DNA from: Planctomycetota bacterium
GTDB lineage: Bacteria > Planctomycetota > Phycisphaerae > Phycisphaerales > UBA1924
DNA: 64,000 nucleotides
Reading direction: 5' to 3'
Assembly: GCA_017303555.1 (NCBI GenBank)
Contig: JAFLCN010000009.1
Location: 62,001-126,000 of the forward strand
Of this stretch, positions 45,563 through 54,878 are shown piece after piece; position 1 is the stretch's first letter, and the number at the start of each line of letters is the position of its first letter. The notes beneath the pieces were generated by a model. That model saw only the letters and a list, made by a program, of their open reading frames with translations. It had not been told where the DNA came from and ran no database searches. Both the position numbers and the translations under genes were made by a program.

Positions 45563-45882
45563 ACTTGCGGCCTGCACCGAGTTCTTTTACCAGTCGCGAT
45601 ACGCGCCGTTACGCGGTATCGAATTCCGCCGCTCGCGTGGCCGGTTGGGGTTTACCCGAACGCGCGGTACCCGTGCTCGTTCTTCCGGCGCTTCGCCAAA
45701 TCCCTTCTCAGGGAGCCCCGCATCACATGGGGTTGAATTGTTCGCGTCACCCGTTCGCCCAACAACGGCCGCAGGGATCCCGCGGACGTGCTTTCAGAAG
45801 CGCCTCTAGAACCCACTCAAAATGCAATGCGGATGTGCCGTGCGAAAGTCTCAATCGGTAGGGAATTGTGGAATCAGCCTCC
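45563..45882 (+). other. Non-coding spacer of 320 bases
   Basis: No gene, hairpin terminator or consensus promoter is convincing here. Short GC palindromes occur but none is followed by a T-run. Confidence 0.4.
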
Positions 45883-46980
45883 ATGTCAAACCAAGTTCAG
45901 AAAGCCAACTCAAATCACCGTTCCTCTGCTCGACCTCGGTTGGTCGCAAGATGTGCGACTGCGGTCTCTGTCGTCTCCGGCCTACTCGGTAGCAGCCACG
46001 CATCGGGTGCCCTAATGCGTGACATGTCATACAACGCAGCCCACATCGCGCTCGGCACGCGGTACCTGGCGGGAAGCCCTGACCCGCTCAACCAAGGCGG
46101 TGGAGTGGCGATGTTTCAGACTTGGCTTCCGGACTTTGGCTTAAACTTACGTGCGTCCGCCGTCTTGCTGAACGAGTCGTGGGCAATCACCGCAGCCCAT
46201 GTAATGTCCACCGAAGAATTGCCAGCGTACGGCACTCTCGGACCTATGACTCTTTGGACGGGCGCAAACTACAAGACTGACCCCGGCACGGTGATCGCGG
46301 CAGACTACTTCGTCGATTGCCCATTCGGTTCAGCAAGCTTCCGGGAGCTGCCAGACCTCACGCTTATTCACCTGGAAACGCCTCAGAAATGGATCAAGCA
46401 AGTCAAGTACGGGACCTATCGATGGGATGAGCAACTCACAGGTGTCGGGTTCGGACGCTACGGAACACCCGCAATTGGCGAAGTGACAACCCGCGATGGC
46501 AACGTGCGTGCGTATCGCGGTCGAGCCAGCTCCACAACAATCTGGTTCAGCGAGACCTACTACGGAGACTCACGCGTCTACTCGCAGCCCTATTACCAAA
46601 CGGAGGGCCGCGGAATGAACGGCGATTCCGGTGGCGGATTCTTCAACTCTGCTGGCGAGTTGGTAGGGATCACCAAAGCCGCGACGCTGGGAACAGATAT
46701 CGCTGGCGGCACCACATTTACCCGACTCGACAATCCCCAAGTCCTCGCATGGATCCAATCAGTAACCGCTCTTCCGCCCGCGTGCCCTTCAGACATCACC
46801 GGCGATCGCGTGGTCGATGACAGCGACTTCGTTGGCTTTCTCCGAGGATACAACATTCTCGACTGCGCCGACCCCACCATGCCGCAAGGGTGCCTCGCCG
46901 ATCTCAACGCCGATTCCGTTGTCGACGATGCAGACTTTGTGCTCTTCATCGTCGCGTACGAACAGGTTCTCTGCCCCTGA
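45883..46980 (+). CDS. Secreted trypsin-like serine protease with GC-type dockerin
   Basis: The protein has 365 residues. A long basic n-region leads into the signal core (TAVSVVSGLLGSSHASGA). The catalytic triad is His106 (ITAAHVM), Asp158 (LPDLTLIHLE) and Ser249 (NGDSGGGFF), all intact. A canonical dockerin occupies 301-365. The start is ambiguous: ATG 45883 is listed, but GTG 45868 has a better-placed TAGGGA and would add five residues. Together with the protease at 42401 it gives two trypsin-fold enzymes in tandem. Base use also looks less GC-rich at the 5' end. Confidence 0.9.
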   Translation: MSNQVQKANSNHRSSARPRLVARCATAVSVVSGLLGSSHASGALMRDMSYNAAHIALGTRYLAGSPDPLNQGGGVAMFQTWLPDFGLNLRASAVLLNESWAITAAHVMSTEELPAYGTLGPMTLWTGANYKTDPGTVIAADYFVDCPFGSASFRELPDLTLIHLETPQKWIKQVKYGTYRWDEQLTGVGFGRYGTPAIGEVTTRDGNVRAYRGRASSTTIWFSETYYGDSRVYSQPYYQTEGRGMNGDSGGGFFNSAGELVGITKAATLGTDIAGGTTFTRLDNPQVLAWIQSVTALPPACPSDITGDRVVDDSDFVGFLRGYNILDCADPTMPQGCLADLNADSVVDDADFVLFIVAYEQVLCP

Positions 46981-47060
46981 ACCACACTTCCGCGTTCTGG
47001 CCGTCCCCCGCGCGCAGCCAATCTCCGCCCCTTCTTCTCTGTTCTCTTCCCCGCACTTCT

Positions 47061-47142
47061 ACTCCGTGGTCCTCCGCGTCCACTCCGCACCCAATCCATC
47101 CACTCTCTTCTCCGTGCCTCTGCGCCTCTGTGGTGAATCCCT
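47061..47142. repeat. Widespread CACAGAGG-type intergenic repeat
   Basis: On the minus strand, 47142-47104 reads GGGATTCACCACAGAGGCGCAGAGGCACGG and on, with a second degenerate copy at 47088-47061 (GCGGAGTGGACGCGGAGGACC...). From memory, this sequence family occurs in intergenic regions of unrelated bacteria and gives spurious HHRGAEARRRE-like peptides. It lies between two convergent genes. Confidence 0.6.
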
Positions 47143-47170
47143 TCTAATTTGGCCCCTTTGGCCACTTCCC

Positions 47171-48304
47171 TCACGAACACACCAGCGCGTCATACGCCGC
47201 GGCGAAGATCACAAAGTCCGCATCGTCCACGAACCCATCCAAATTGAAATCCGCCGGGCAGCCGATCGGCATCGTCGGGTCCGCGCAGTCCAGCAGGTTG
47301 TACGCGCCCGCGAAGATCACAAAGTCCGCATCCTCGACAAATCCCTCGCCCGTCAGGTCCGCCGGGCAGATCGCGGGAACGTATGCCGCGATGCATCCCA
47401 TCGAAGGCGTTGCCTCCGTCGAGGCGAACGTCCAACTGTTGCTCCCGCTGTTGAAAGTGAACCGATCGATCCCGCCGCTGTTGTGGCGCGCCACGTACAT
47501 CTCGTTGCCATCGGGGCTGAAGGCGCAGTCGATCGACTGCGTCGAATTGATCGATTGCAGCACCGTGAACGAACCAGTGGTCGGATTGGTCACCAGCCGG
47601 AACACCTTGTTCGAGCCGTAGTCGCACACATAGATCTCGCCCTCCACCGTGCCGAGCGAGAAGAAGTGCAGGTTCGATGCGCCCGGGATGTTCTGCGACG
47701 GCAACTCCGTCACCGTCCCGTTGCTGTTCAGGCGGAAGATGTACACCGTCCCGCTCGCTGCCGACGCGTACAGGTACGAGCCCGTCGGCTCGATGCACAC
47801 CCCGCGCCACGCGCGGCCGAGCGCGAAATTCCCGTTCGCCGTCACCACGCCCTGCGGATTGATCGTCCACCGCCAGATGCCGTTCGATACCGTCGCCGCG
47901 AACAGCTCGCGGTTCAGCGGGTTGAACGCGATCTCGTGCGGACCCACCAGGCCAGGCTGCCCGAACTCATCGATCTTCGTTGCCGTCGCTCCGCCGTTGC
48001 TCAGCGTGAACCGCGAGATCGTCCCCGCCTGAAACCCGTTGCCCGCGCGGTTCGATACGAACAGGTCCGTCGGCGTCCGGAACGCCACGCCGATCGGATC
48101 GTGTACCTGCCCGTCCGGGATGCTGGACAGCGGCGAGAACACGCCGGTCGAACCCGGGAGCGACCACCGGGTAACACTCTTCCACTGATCCGGCGGGATG
48201 CTGAACGGCGGCGTCTGCGTCGCGACGATCTGGAACGGCTGCGCATTCGCAAGCCCCGCCGACAGCATCACCGCACCCACAAACACCTGTGTTCGCTTGT
48301 TCAT
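47171..48304 (-). CDS. Secreted beta-propeller (lactonase/NHL-like) with GC-type dockerin
   Basis: The protein has 377 residues. The signal peptide ends AGLANAQP. Blades follow with motifs such as DPIGVAFRTPTDLFVSN, GPHEIAFNPLNRELFAA, GVCIEPTGSYLYAS and DCAFSPDGNEMYVAR, the alternating pattern of NHL or lactonase-like propellers. No lactonase active site can be confirmed. The dockerin is at 313-377 and ends CS. ATG 48304 is chosen because GGGAGAAG lies 4 nt before it and it opens the signal peptide; an in-frame start at 48352 lacks both features. Confidence 0.9.
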   Translation of the reverse strand: MNKRTQVFVGAVMLSAGLANAQPFQIVATQTPPFSIPPDQWKSVTRWSLPGSTGVFSPLSSIPDGQVHDPIGVAFRTPTDLFVSNRAGNGFQAGTISRFTLSNGGATATKIDEFGQPGLVGPHEIAFNPLNRELFAATVSNGIWRWTINPQGVVTANGNFALGRAWRGVCIEPTGSYLYASAASGTVYIFRLNSNGTVTELPSQNIPGASNLHFFSLGTVEGEIYVCDYGSNKVFRLVTNPTTGSFTVLQSINSTQSIDCAFSPDGNEMYVARHNSGGIDRFTFNSGSNSWTFASTEATPSMGCIAAYVPAICPADLTGEGFVEDADFVIFAGAYNLLDCADPTMPIGCPADFNLDGFVDDADFVIFAAAYDALVCS

Positions 48305-48352
48305 GTCTTCTCCCAATTCCGTGGGCAAACGCACCGCGTTCGCCGCTCCCAT

Positions 48353-48380
48353 ATTTTACGGGCTTTTGCCTGTTTTCCAA
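48353..48380 (-). promoter_or_regulatory. Sigma70-like promoter on the minus strand
   Basis: Read on the minus strand, TTGGAA (48380-48375), a 16 bp spacer and TAAAAT (48358-48353) precede ATG 48304 by about 50 bases. Confidence 0.45.
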
Positions 48381-48509
48381 ATGAAATCGAGCGAAGCCGG
48401 CGGGAGTTGTAACCCGCAATCGGACCTCGCCGCCCGACTCGCCGATAATCCCTCGTTCGTGGGAAAGCGCCGCCAGGCCCACCGACACCGAGCCAGCCGC
48501 GGCACTTCC

Positions 48510-50720
48510 TTACGGACAGATAAACGCGTCGTACGCCGCCGCGAACGAGGCAAAGTCCGAATCATCAACGAAACCGTCCCGATCCATGTCCGCCGGACAA
48601 CCCTGCGCCATCTCGGGCACGCCGCAATCCAGCAGGTCGTACGCGCTGGCAAAGGCAACGAAGTCGGCATCATCAACAACGCCGTCGCCGTTCTGATCGG
48701 CCGGGCACGCCGGCTCCGGCGCGGGCAGCTCAAGAAACAAGACTTCGTTGAGGAAGATCGAATCGTTCAGGCGGGAAACCGTCGTCACGCCGCTGGTACA
48801 CGTCGCCGAGAGATTCGAAAGCTCATCGAACGGCCCGGCCGTCAGCGTGGCGTACACAGAATCCGCGGCCAAATCGGTGAGCGCCGTCGGCCCAAGCCCG
48901 CCGAAGCGCGCGTCTTTAGCGTAGCCGAACTGCTTGAGCGCGACCAGGTGATCCGCCGCGCCCGCGCCGATCCGGACATTGCGCAGCGGCGCGCCCGAGA
49001 GGTTCAACGCGAGCAGCGCGGTGTAGTTGGCTGTGTTGTAGTGCAAGGGCGGAAAGTCGATGATCGTGAACACGATCGCGCCGACCGCGCGCTCCGGAAT
49101 CTCAAGCCCCTCGAGCATACCCGTCGCGCTCAAGCCCGGCACAATCCCGCCGATCGCGGCGCCGTTCAGCAGATTCGCGATGTACGGTGTCTGAGGCGAA
49201 CCCGCAAAGTACGGGTTCGCATCCGTCGGCCCATTCAGAATCGCAACAACACCGTTCACCGCACCCGGCTCGTACGCGCTCGCCGTGTGCGCGCCGACCT
49301 GCAATCGCCCGTTGGGCGCACCCGATGTTCCATCCGAACTCGTGCCTCCCCGCACATCGATCGAAGCGCGCAGATCAAACTCGGTCCCCACGATGCGGAT
49401 CGTGCCCCCCGCGCCCCCGCCAGCGTTGCCGCCCTGCGCACCCGGCCCCCCCGCGCCGCCATTTCCGCCCGCACCAGAATTTCCGCCCGAGCCGCCTTTT
49501 CCAGAGCCCGCAGTCCCGAACGAGCCCGCAAGCCCGAATCCCGAACCGCCGCCCTCAAAGCGCGTCGGACCGCCGGCCGTTCCGGCACCCGGCGCGCCCG
49601 CATCGCCCCCGCGCGCCGACCATGTTCCCTTGATGCTCAAACTCCCCAACACAAGAACATCGAGCGCACCCCCTCCTCCGCCGCCCCGCGCACCCTGACC
49701 GCCATTCCCGCCATTTGAAGCGAGCGAGCCCGAGCCACCTTGCGCACCATTTCCGCCTTTTCCACCTGCGTTGCACGATGTGCCGCCACCTCCACCACCT
49801 GAGCCACCCGAGCCGCCTCCTGAACCTGACCCGCCCGAGCCACCTCCTCCGCCACCTCCTGCACCTGCGCCTCCATTTCCTGCGATGAAGAGGTACTCGT
49901 TGCCGGATGATGTTGGAGTTGTTGCGTTGTTGCCGCTGATGCCGGGGTTGCCTGCGGAGCCTGCGGTTCCGTGATTGCCGGGCCAGCCGGTGCTTCCGTT
50001 AGTTCCGTTCCCGGCGAAGGACATGGAGCCGAAACCGCCGGAGCCCGCGGAGCCGCCGAGGCCGGGGTTTCCGCCCGAGCCTGCAAAGCCGCCGCTGCCT
50101 CCGAGGCCTTGAAATGCGCCGAGGCCGGAGTTGCCGTAGCCGAGTCCTCCGGCAGTACCAGGTGAACCGAGGCCGCCGGTGTTTCCGTCGAAGCCGCGCT
50201 GGCCGCTGGAGCCGGATTGTCCGTTCGAGCCCGAGAATCCGGCGAAGGTGTTGCAGGTTCCTTTGTTGCCTCCGCTGCCGCCGAGAGTGGAATTGCCTCC
50301 AAGAGGAATCAGAAAGGAAGCGATGCCGGCTGAGCCGCCCTGGCCACCCAGCCCTCCCGCGCCCGCGCCCGGGCCTGGGAGCGGAATTGGGATGGTGGCG
50401 AGTGTTGCAGACGCATTGAAGACTGCGCCGTTGTTGACGATGAGGTTGTTGCCGACGAGGATGCGGCACGGGCGCGAGCCGGTGATGGTGATGATCTGGT
50501 TTTGCGGGATGATGAGATCGCCCTTGATGGCGAAGACGGCGATGCCGTTGTCGAGATAGGTGCGGAAGGGCGTGCCGTTGAAGGAAGAAGAAGAGAAATC
50601 GGTGTCGCCGGTGATGGATTGATTGGTTGTGTTGATGGTGACCTGGGCGCGCGCGGTGAGCGCGAGCGCGGCACACAGCAGCGCGGCAGCGGGATTGCTT
50701 GCGCGGGGCATCCTGGGCAT
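48510..50720 (-). CDS. Secreted giant glycine-rich (PGRS-like) protein with GC-type dockerin
   Basis: The protein has 736 residues. After the signal peptide (ALALTARAQ) a short beta-helix-like region (FAIKGDLIIPQNQIITITG) leads into about 350 residues dominated by Gly, Ser, Ala and Asn in GGxGGxGG runs, resembling mycobacterial PGRS segments or polyglycine-II helices. A globular region and a canonical dockerin (672-736) follow. Such Gly-rich regions can form Ca-dependent beta-rolls or elastic spacers; the exact role is unknown. GGGAG precedes ATG 50720; ATG 50711 is an alternative. It is divergent from the gene at 50981. Confidence 0.9.
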   Translation of the reverse strand: MPRMPRASNPAAALLCAALALTARAQVTINTTNQSITGDTDFSSSSFNGTPFRTYLDNGIAVFAIKGDLIIPQNQIITITGSRPCRILVGNNLIVNNGAVFNASATLATIPIPLPGPGAGAGGLGGQGGSAGIASFLIPLGGNSTLGGSGGNKGTCNTFAGFSGSNGQSGSSGQRGFDGNTGGLGSPGTAGGLGYGNSGLGAFQGLGGSGGFAGSGGNPGLGGSAGSGGFGSMSFAGNGTNGSTGWPGNHGTAGSAGNPGISGNNATTPTSSGNEYLFIAGNGGAGAGGGGGGGSGGSGSGGGSGGSGGGGGGTSCNAGGKGGNGAQGGSGSLASNGGNGGQGARGGGGGGALDVLVLGSLSIKGTWSARGGDAGAPGAGTAGGPTRFEGGGSGFGLAGSFGTAGSGKGGSGGNSGAGGNGGAGGPGAQGGNAGGGAGGTIRIVGTEFDLRASIDVRGGTSSDGTSGAPNGRLQVGAHTASAYEPGAVNGVVAILNGPTDANPYFAGSPQTPYIANLLNGAAIGGIVPGLSATGMLEGLEIPERAVGAIVFTIIDFPPLHYNTANYTALLALNLSGAPLRNVRIGAGAADHLVALKQFGYAKDARFGGLGPTALTDLAADSVYATLTAGPFDELSNLSATCTSGVTTVSRLNDSIFLNEVLFLELPAPEPACPADQNGDGVVDDADFVAFASAYDLLDCGVPEMAQGCPADMDRDGFVDDSDFASFAAAYDAFICP

Positions 50721-50980
50721 AAGGGGCCTACTCCCAACGTACCACGCGATTTCGCAGAGCCAAAGGCGGGATGCTGTTGGTCGGAGCGAATCGTTGTGTT
50801 CGGGCGGGTCGGCGAGAGTTATCGGCGGGTCGGGAGCGGCCGAAAGGGGCGGCGAACTCAGCGGTGTGGGGATGGAAAGGCCGCGCTTTCTTTGGTGGGC
50901 GCGCCGGCAAAAACAACGTTGCGGATCACGAGATCGCCGGTAGTCTTTGGGAACCCCGAATCGGGGTGAAGGGACTCACC

Positions 50981-53614
50981 ATGCGCACCAAGATTGCTGT
51001 GTTTGCTAGCGCGGCGTTGACGGCGGGTTGCGCGTGGGCGCAGATGACCGCGGTGATCCCGCCGGCGGCCGAGGGTGTGGCCGGGAACTCGGGCATCTCG
51101 ATCCCGATCGGGAACTTCGGCTCGGGGACGTTCCAGGTGATGTACTCGCCGGATCAGTTGGCGGCCATCCCGCGGGGGAGCACGATCTCGGGGATGCAGC
51201 TTCGGCTGTTCAATGTGGCGACGGCGGCGTATCCGCCGACGTCGCGCACGCTTTCGAAGTTCGAGGTGCGGTTTGCGACTTCGACGCTGACTCCGGCGAC
51301 GATGAGCACGACGTTCGCTTCGAACATGAGCGGGGTGGTGGTGGTGCGTTCGGGCGGGACGACGATCAATGCGGGCGATTGCCCGGCGGGGAACAGCGGG
51401 ACGGTGCCGGAAGATTGGAGCTCGGTCATTCCGTTCTCGGTGGCGTACGTGTACAACGGCGGGCCGCTGGTGGTCGAGTTCCGCACGCAATCGCCGACCA
51501 CGACGGATCACTACGCGGACATCCTCGCAGCGCCCGGAAAGGCGGCGTGGGCCACGGCGTCTTCGTCCACGGCGGCATCGAGTACTTCTCTGGTCCAGAA
51601 TGCGGGGCTGGTGATGCGGCTGACCTACACGCCTCCGGCGCATGAGCTGGCGCACGGCGTGACGAAAGTGACGGTGATCGACGAGGCGGTGACGAGCCCG
51701 ACGCTGGCCGGCTCGCCGACGCTCACGGCCAACACGCCCAAGACGCTCATGACCGTGGTGGAGGAAGAGCAGTTCGACACGCTGGCACCGGGCTCGCGCA
51801 TCGTGGGGATGACGTGGCGGAACCGGGCGGACGCGATCTGGCCTCCGGCGGCGGCGAACTACTCGGCGTTCAGCGTGCAGATGGGGCGATCGCTCAACAC
51901 GCCCGCGGCGGCGTCGCCGACGTTCGCGAGCAATTTCGCGCCGGGGTCGCGGATCACGCGGAGCGGCGGGCTGAGCTTCCCGGCGAACTCGTTCAAGCCG
52001 ATGGTGGGCTTCAACGTCGGATGGTTCGGCCACGAGGTGGCGTTCACGAATCCCGTGGAGTACGTGAACGGGCCGCTGGCGTGGGTGATCCGGCATTCGG
52101 GTCAGCCGCTCGATGAATGGTTGTTCGACTCGCAGCCGACGGACGGCCCGTTCTACGGCACGAGGTTCACCAGCTTCGTTGCGAACGGCAGCGGCGCGAC
52201 GGTTGCGGCGGGGCAGGCAAGCGCCGACATCACGCGCCTGAGCATCGATGCGGGCGCCGCTTCGCCTCTTGGATCGGCCGGGCCGGGCGCGGACACCGTG
52301 GGGGGCGATCTTTTCCCGGCGCTGCAGACGATCATCGCGGCGTCGGAACTGCGGCACATTCCGCCCGGGAGCGTGATCGATTCGCTCTGGCTGCGCCAGT
52401 GCCGATTCACGGTGAGCGAACCGGCAACGGATGTGACAGCGGCGGACATGGAAGTGACGCTCAGTACCGCGGCGCGCCGTCCGGATTCGATGAGCCAGAC
52501 GTTCGCGATCAACGAGGGTGCGGACAAGGTGCTGGTACACGACGGCCCGATGGTCCTTCCGGCGGGCACGCTGCCGGGCGATGCCGACGGGCGGTTCGGA
52601 AGGCTCGTGCAGTTCCGCAGAAACTTTGTGTATAAAGGGGGCGACCTCTGCATCCGTATCCGGCACACCGGGCTGAGCGGCTCGATCGGCCGTCTGGAAG
52701 GGCTCTTCGGTACGGAAGGGTTCAACCGCTGCGTGTACTCGCTCTCGTCGGGCTCGAGCACCGGGAACTTTTTCGTCAACGGATACTCGGGCTTGGCGAT
52801 GCGGGTTGGGTATATCCCGTCGGTGATGACGCCCAATGCGCTGGCGCTTTCAAACGGCGTGGGCGGCTGGACCACGCCGGGGCAGAGCGAGTACACCATC
52901 CAGGTGATCATCGCGGCGGATCAACTGCGGGCGATGACATACGGATCGGTGATCAACGGTTTGAGTTTGCGCCAGGGGAGCGTTTCGAATGCTGTTTCGT
53001 TCCCGTCGGCGACGACAACGCTGCCGCGGTTTGATGTGACGATTTCGGCAGCGGCGCGCACGCCACTGACGATGAGCGATACGTTTGCCACGAACATGGG
53101 GACACCCTCGAGGGAAGTGCGCTCCGGGCCGCTGGATGTGCCGCTGAACGCATTCCCGAGCTCGGGCGCGGCGGCGATCGGGAGCGAGAACGCGTGGTAC
53201 GTTTCGTTCGAGCGCGGGTTTGTGTATCGGGGAACGGATCTGTGCGTGACGATCCGGGGCGAGGGCGTGCTGGCGGCGTCGGGCATGCTCGATGGCGAGG
53301 GGAGCTTCCCCAGCATGAGCGGCGCGACACGGTACCGCTATGGCGATGCGGACGCGACGACCGGACTCTCGTGGGGTCCGCCGGCGATCCGACTCGCGTT
53401 CACGCCGCGCGCCTTCTGCCCGGCCGATCTGAACAACGACGGGCAGGTAGACGACGCGGACTTTGTGCTCTTCATCGCGGCGTACAACGTGCTGGATTGC
53501 GCGGACGGCGCGATGGCGTTTGGGTGCCCGTCGGACTTCAACTACAACCGCTTGGTGGATGATGCGGACTTTGTCGTTTTCGTGGCGGCGTACAACGCGC
53601 TGGTTTGTCCGTAA
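50981..53614 (+). CDS. Secreted protein with four tandem domains of unknown type and GC-type dockerin
   Basis: The protein has 877 residues; the signal peptide ends GCAWAQM. Four repeats of about 200 residues each contain a Q(V/T)(M/I)xxxxQLxxxxxGSxIxGLxLR strand, a central xFxVxxSxAxxTPxxMSxTFAxNM segment and a (F/V)xYxGxDLxxxIRxxG strand. Loop sequences vary, so duplication is old. No family is recognised. A canonical dockerin occupies 813-877. GAAGGGA precedes ATG 50981 by 7 nt, which is preferred over an in-frame start at 50771. The gene is divergent from the glycine-rich protein gene. Confidence 0.9.
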   Translation: MRTKIAVFASAALTAGCAWAQMTAVIPPAAEGVAGNSGISIPIGNFGSGTFQVMYSPDQLAAIPRGSTISGMQLRLFNVATAAYPPTSRTLSKFEVRFATSTLTPATMSTTFASNMSGVVVVRSGGTTINAGDCPAGNSGTVPEDWSSVIPFSVAYVYNGGPLVVEFRTQSPTTTDHYADILAAPGKAAWATASSSTAASSTSLVQNAGLVMRLTYTPPAHELAHGVTKVTVIDEAVTSPTLAGSPTLTANTPKTLMTVVEEEQFDTLAPGSRIVGMTWRNRADAIWPPAAANYSAFSVQMGRSLNTPAAASPTFASNFAPGSRITRSGGLSFPANSFKPMVGFNVGWFGHEVAFTNPVEYVNGPLAWVIRHSGQPLDEWLFDSQPTDGPFYGTRFTSFVANGSGATVAAGQASADITRLSIDAGAASPLGSAGPGADTVGGDLFPALQTIIAASELRHIPPGSVIDSLWLRQCRFTVSEPATDVTAADMEVTLSTAARRPDSMSQTFAINEGADKVLVHDGPMVLPAGTLPGDADGRFGRLVQFRRNFVYKGGDLCIRIRHTGLSGSIGRLEGLFGTEGFNRCVYSLSSGSSTGNFFVNGYSGLAMRVGYIPSVMTPNALALSNGVGGWTTPGQSEYTIQVIIAADQLRAMTYGSVINGLSLRQGSVSNAVSFPSATTTLPRFDVTISAAARTPLTMSDTFATNMGTPSREVRSGPLDVPLNAFPSSGAAAIGSENAWYVSFERGFVYRGTDLCVTIRGEGVLAASGMLDGEGSFPSMSGATRYRYGDADATTGLSWGPPAIRLAFTPRAFCPADLNNDGQVDDADFVLFIAAYNVLDCADGAMAFGCPSDFNYNRLVDDADFVVFVAAYNALVCP

Positions 53615-53828
53615 GAGAGAGGACCGAACAGACAATCTCCCGGTGCCGGGCAAGAGGTGTTTCGGTGGAGAGCCGGGAAGCCTGTTCGTCGGCCTGCTGT
53701 TGCGGGGGGGTTGAGGGCGGTGTGAAGGGATGCGTTCGGCGCGTGCGCCTGCCGGCGAGCGTGGGGTGCAGCGCAGACGCCGCGGACAGGTATGCTCTTG
53801 CGTGCGAGCGCCGACGGGACAGATCAGG

Positions 53829-54593
53829 GTGTGGGAGTGGTGCGCGATCGGCCTGGCAGCGGCATGCGCGGTCGCGTGGCTTGCGAGCATCTGGTGGACG
53901 GCGCGTTGGACTGATGACGTGCTGGAAGCGGGGATTGGCCGCGGACAGCTCTGGGTCTATGTCCGGCAGGAGAACTGGCCGCCGGCGCGGATCGGGTGGG
54001 AAGTAGCCCGGAGCGAAGCGTTCGCGTGGTTGATCGTGCCGGAGGCGAAGTACTTCCGATGCTTCTTTGTGCCGCTGTGGGGTCCGATCGCGGGCTTGAT
54101 CGGGCTTGTGATCTGGGGGCGGCTGCGCCGCCCGACGCGATCGGGAGTTTGCGGGCGAGGCTGGCGTCGGCTGAAGCGGTGCGCGTTCTTTGCCGCGGCG
54201 TCGCTGCTGCTGATTTCGGCGTTGTCGATCGGGCACAACTTTGCGATGATGGTGACAAAGACGCACAGCATCGAAGTGACATCGGGCGCGATCGTGGTGT
54301 GCAATTCGCAGGGGGCGCACCTGCCGCGGATCGCGCCGGGCTTGCAGTTGTTGCTGCCACGAAAGGACGCGAACGAGTGGTGGCTTTGCGCGCAGGGGGG
54401 CGGGTACGAGGTGTACATCGTGCGCATCGTGCTGGTCGCGGCGGCTCCGGCCCTGATCGGGTTGTGCGCCTGGGGCATGGAGCGTCGGGCGGTACGGAGA
54501 GCGCGCGGGGCGTGCGCGATGTGCGGCTATTCACGCGAGGGGCTCGAGGATGCCGCGAACTGTCCGGAGTGCGGACAGCCTCTGCTAGGTTGA
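53829..54593 (+). CDS. Membrane protein with C-terminal zinc ribbon
   Basis: The protein has about 254 residues from the GTG at 53829. Three to four hydrophobic helices are visible: N-terminal (WCAIGLAAACAVAWLASIWW), central (VPLWGPIAGLIGLVIW and FFAAASLLLISALSI) and near the C-terminus. The cytoplasmic tail has CAMCGYSREGLEDAANCPECG, a four-Cys zinc ribbon of a kind common in planctomycete membrane proteins. The start is uncertain: GTG 53802 and ATG 53730 are in frame, but 53829 opens directly into the first helix. It overlaps the convergent gene by 9 bp. Function unknown. Confidence 0.75.
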   Translation: MWEWCAIGLAAACAVAWLASIWWTARWTDDVLEAGIGRGQLWVYVRQENWPPARIGWEVARSEAFAWLIVPEAKYFRCFFVPLWGPIAGLIGLVIWGRLRRPTRSGVCGRGWRRLKRCAFFAAASLLLISALSIGHNFAMMVTKTHSIEVTSGAIVVCNSQGAHLPRIAPGLQLLLPRKDANEWWLCAQGGGYEVYIVRIVLVAAAPALIGLCAWGMERRAVRRARGACAMCGYSREGLEDAANCPECGQPLLG

Positions 54594-54878
54594 ACGCGAC
54601 TGGTCGTAAGCCCGGGCGATCAGGCGGCAGACCCGCTCGTCGGACACGTGCAGCAGACTGCATTGGCGCGGCAACTGCTCGGAGATGCGGGCGATGATGC
54701 TCGCGGGGGTGTCGTCGGTCACAACGAGGAGGTCGGTGTCGTCTTCGAGCGTGACGGCGCAGAAGCGATTGCGCCACGCCGAATCAACGTGCACGAGCGC
54801 GACGAAGTCGGCGCTGATCCGTGCGGCATCAAGATCGACTGCCGGATCGGATGCGGGGTTCGGATCGGAGTTGTTCAT
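54585..54878 (-). CDS. Stand-alone MshEN/GspE-N-like small protein
   Basis: The protein has 97 residues. Residues 16-92 match the layout of the N-terminal regulatory domain of type II secretion/MSHA ATPases: a helix (AARISADFVALVHV), an RFCAVTLEDDTDLLVVTDD strand-turn-strand and a helix with ARISEQLP, then HVSDERVCRLIARAYD. In those ATPases the domain can bind c-di-GMP; the ligand residues cannot be verified here. No ATPase is adjacent. GGAGATC lies 8 nt before ATG 54878. The extreme 3' end overlaps the zinc-ribbon gene. Confidence 0.7.
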   Translation of the reverse strand: MNNSDPNPASDPAVDLDAARISADFVALVHVDSAWRNRFCAVTLEDDTDLLVVTDDTPASIIARISEQLPRQCSLLHVSDERVCRLIARAYDQSRST

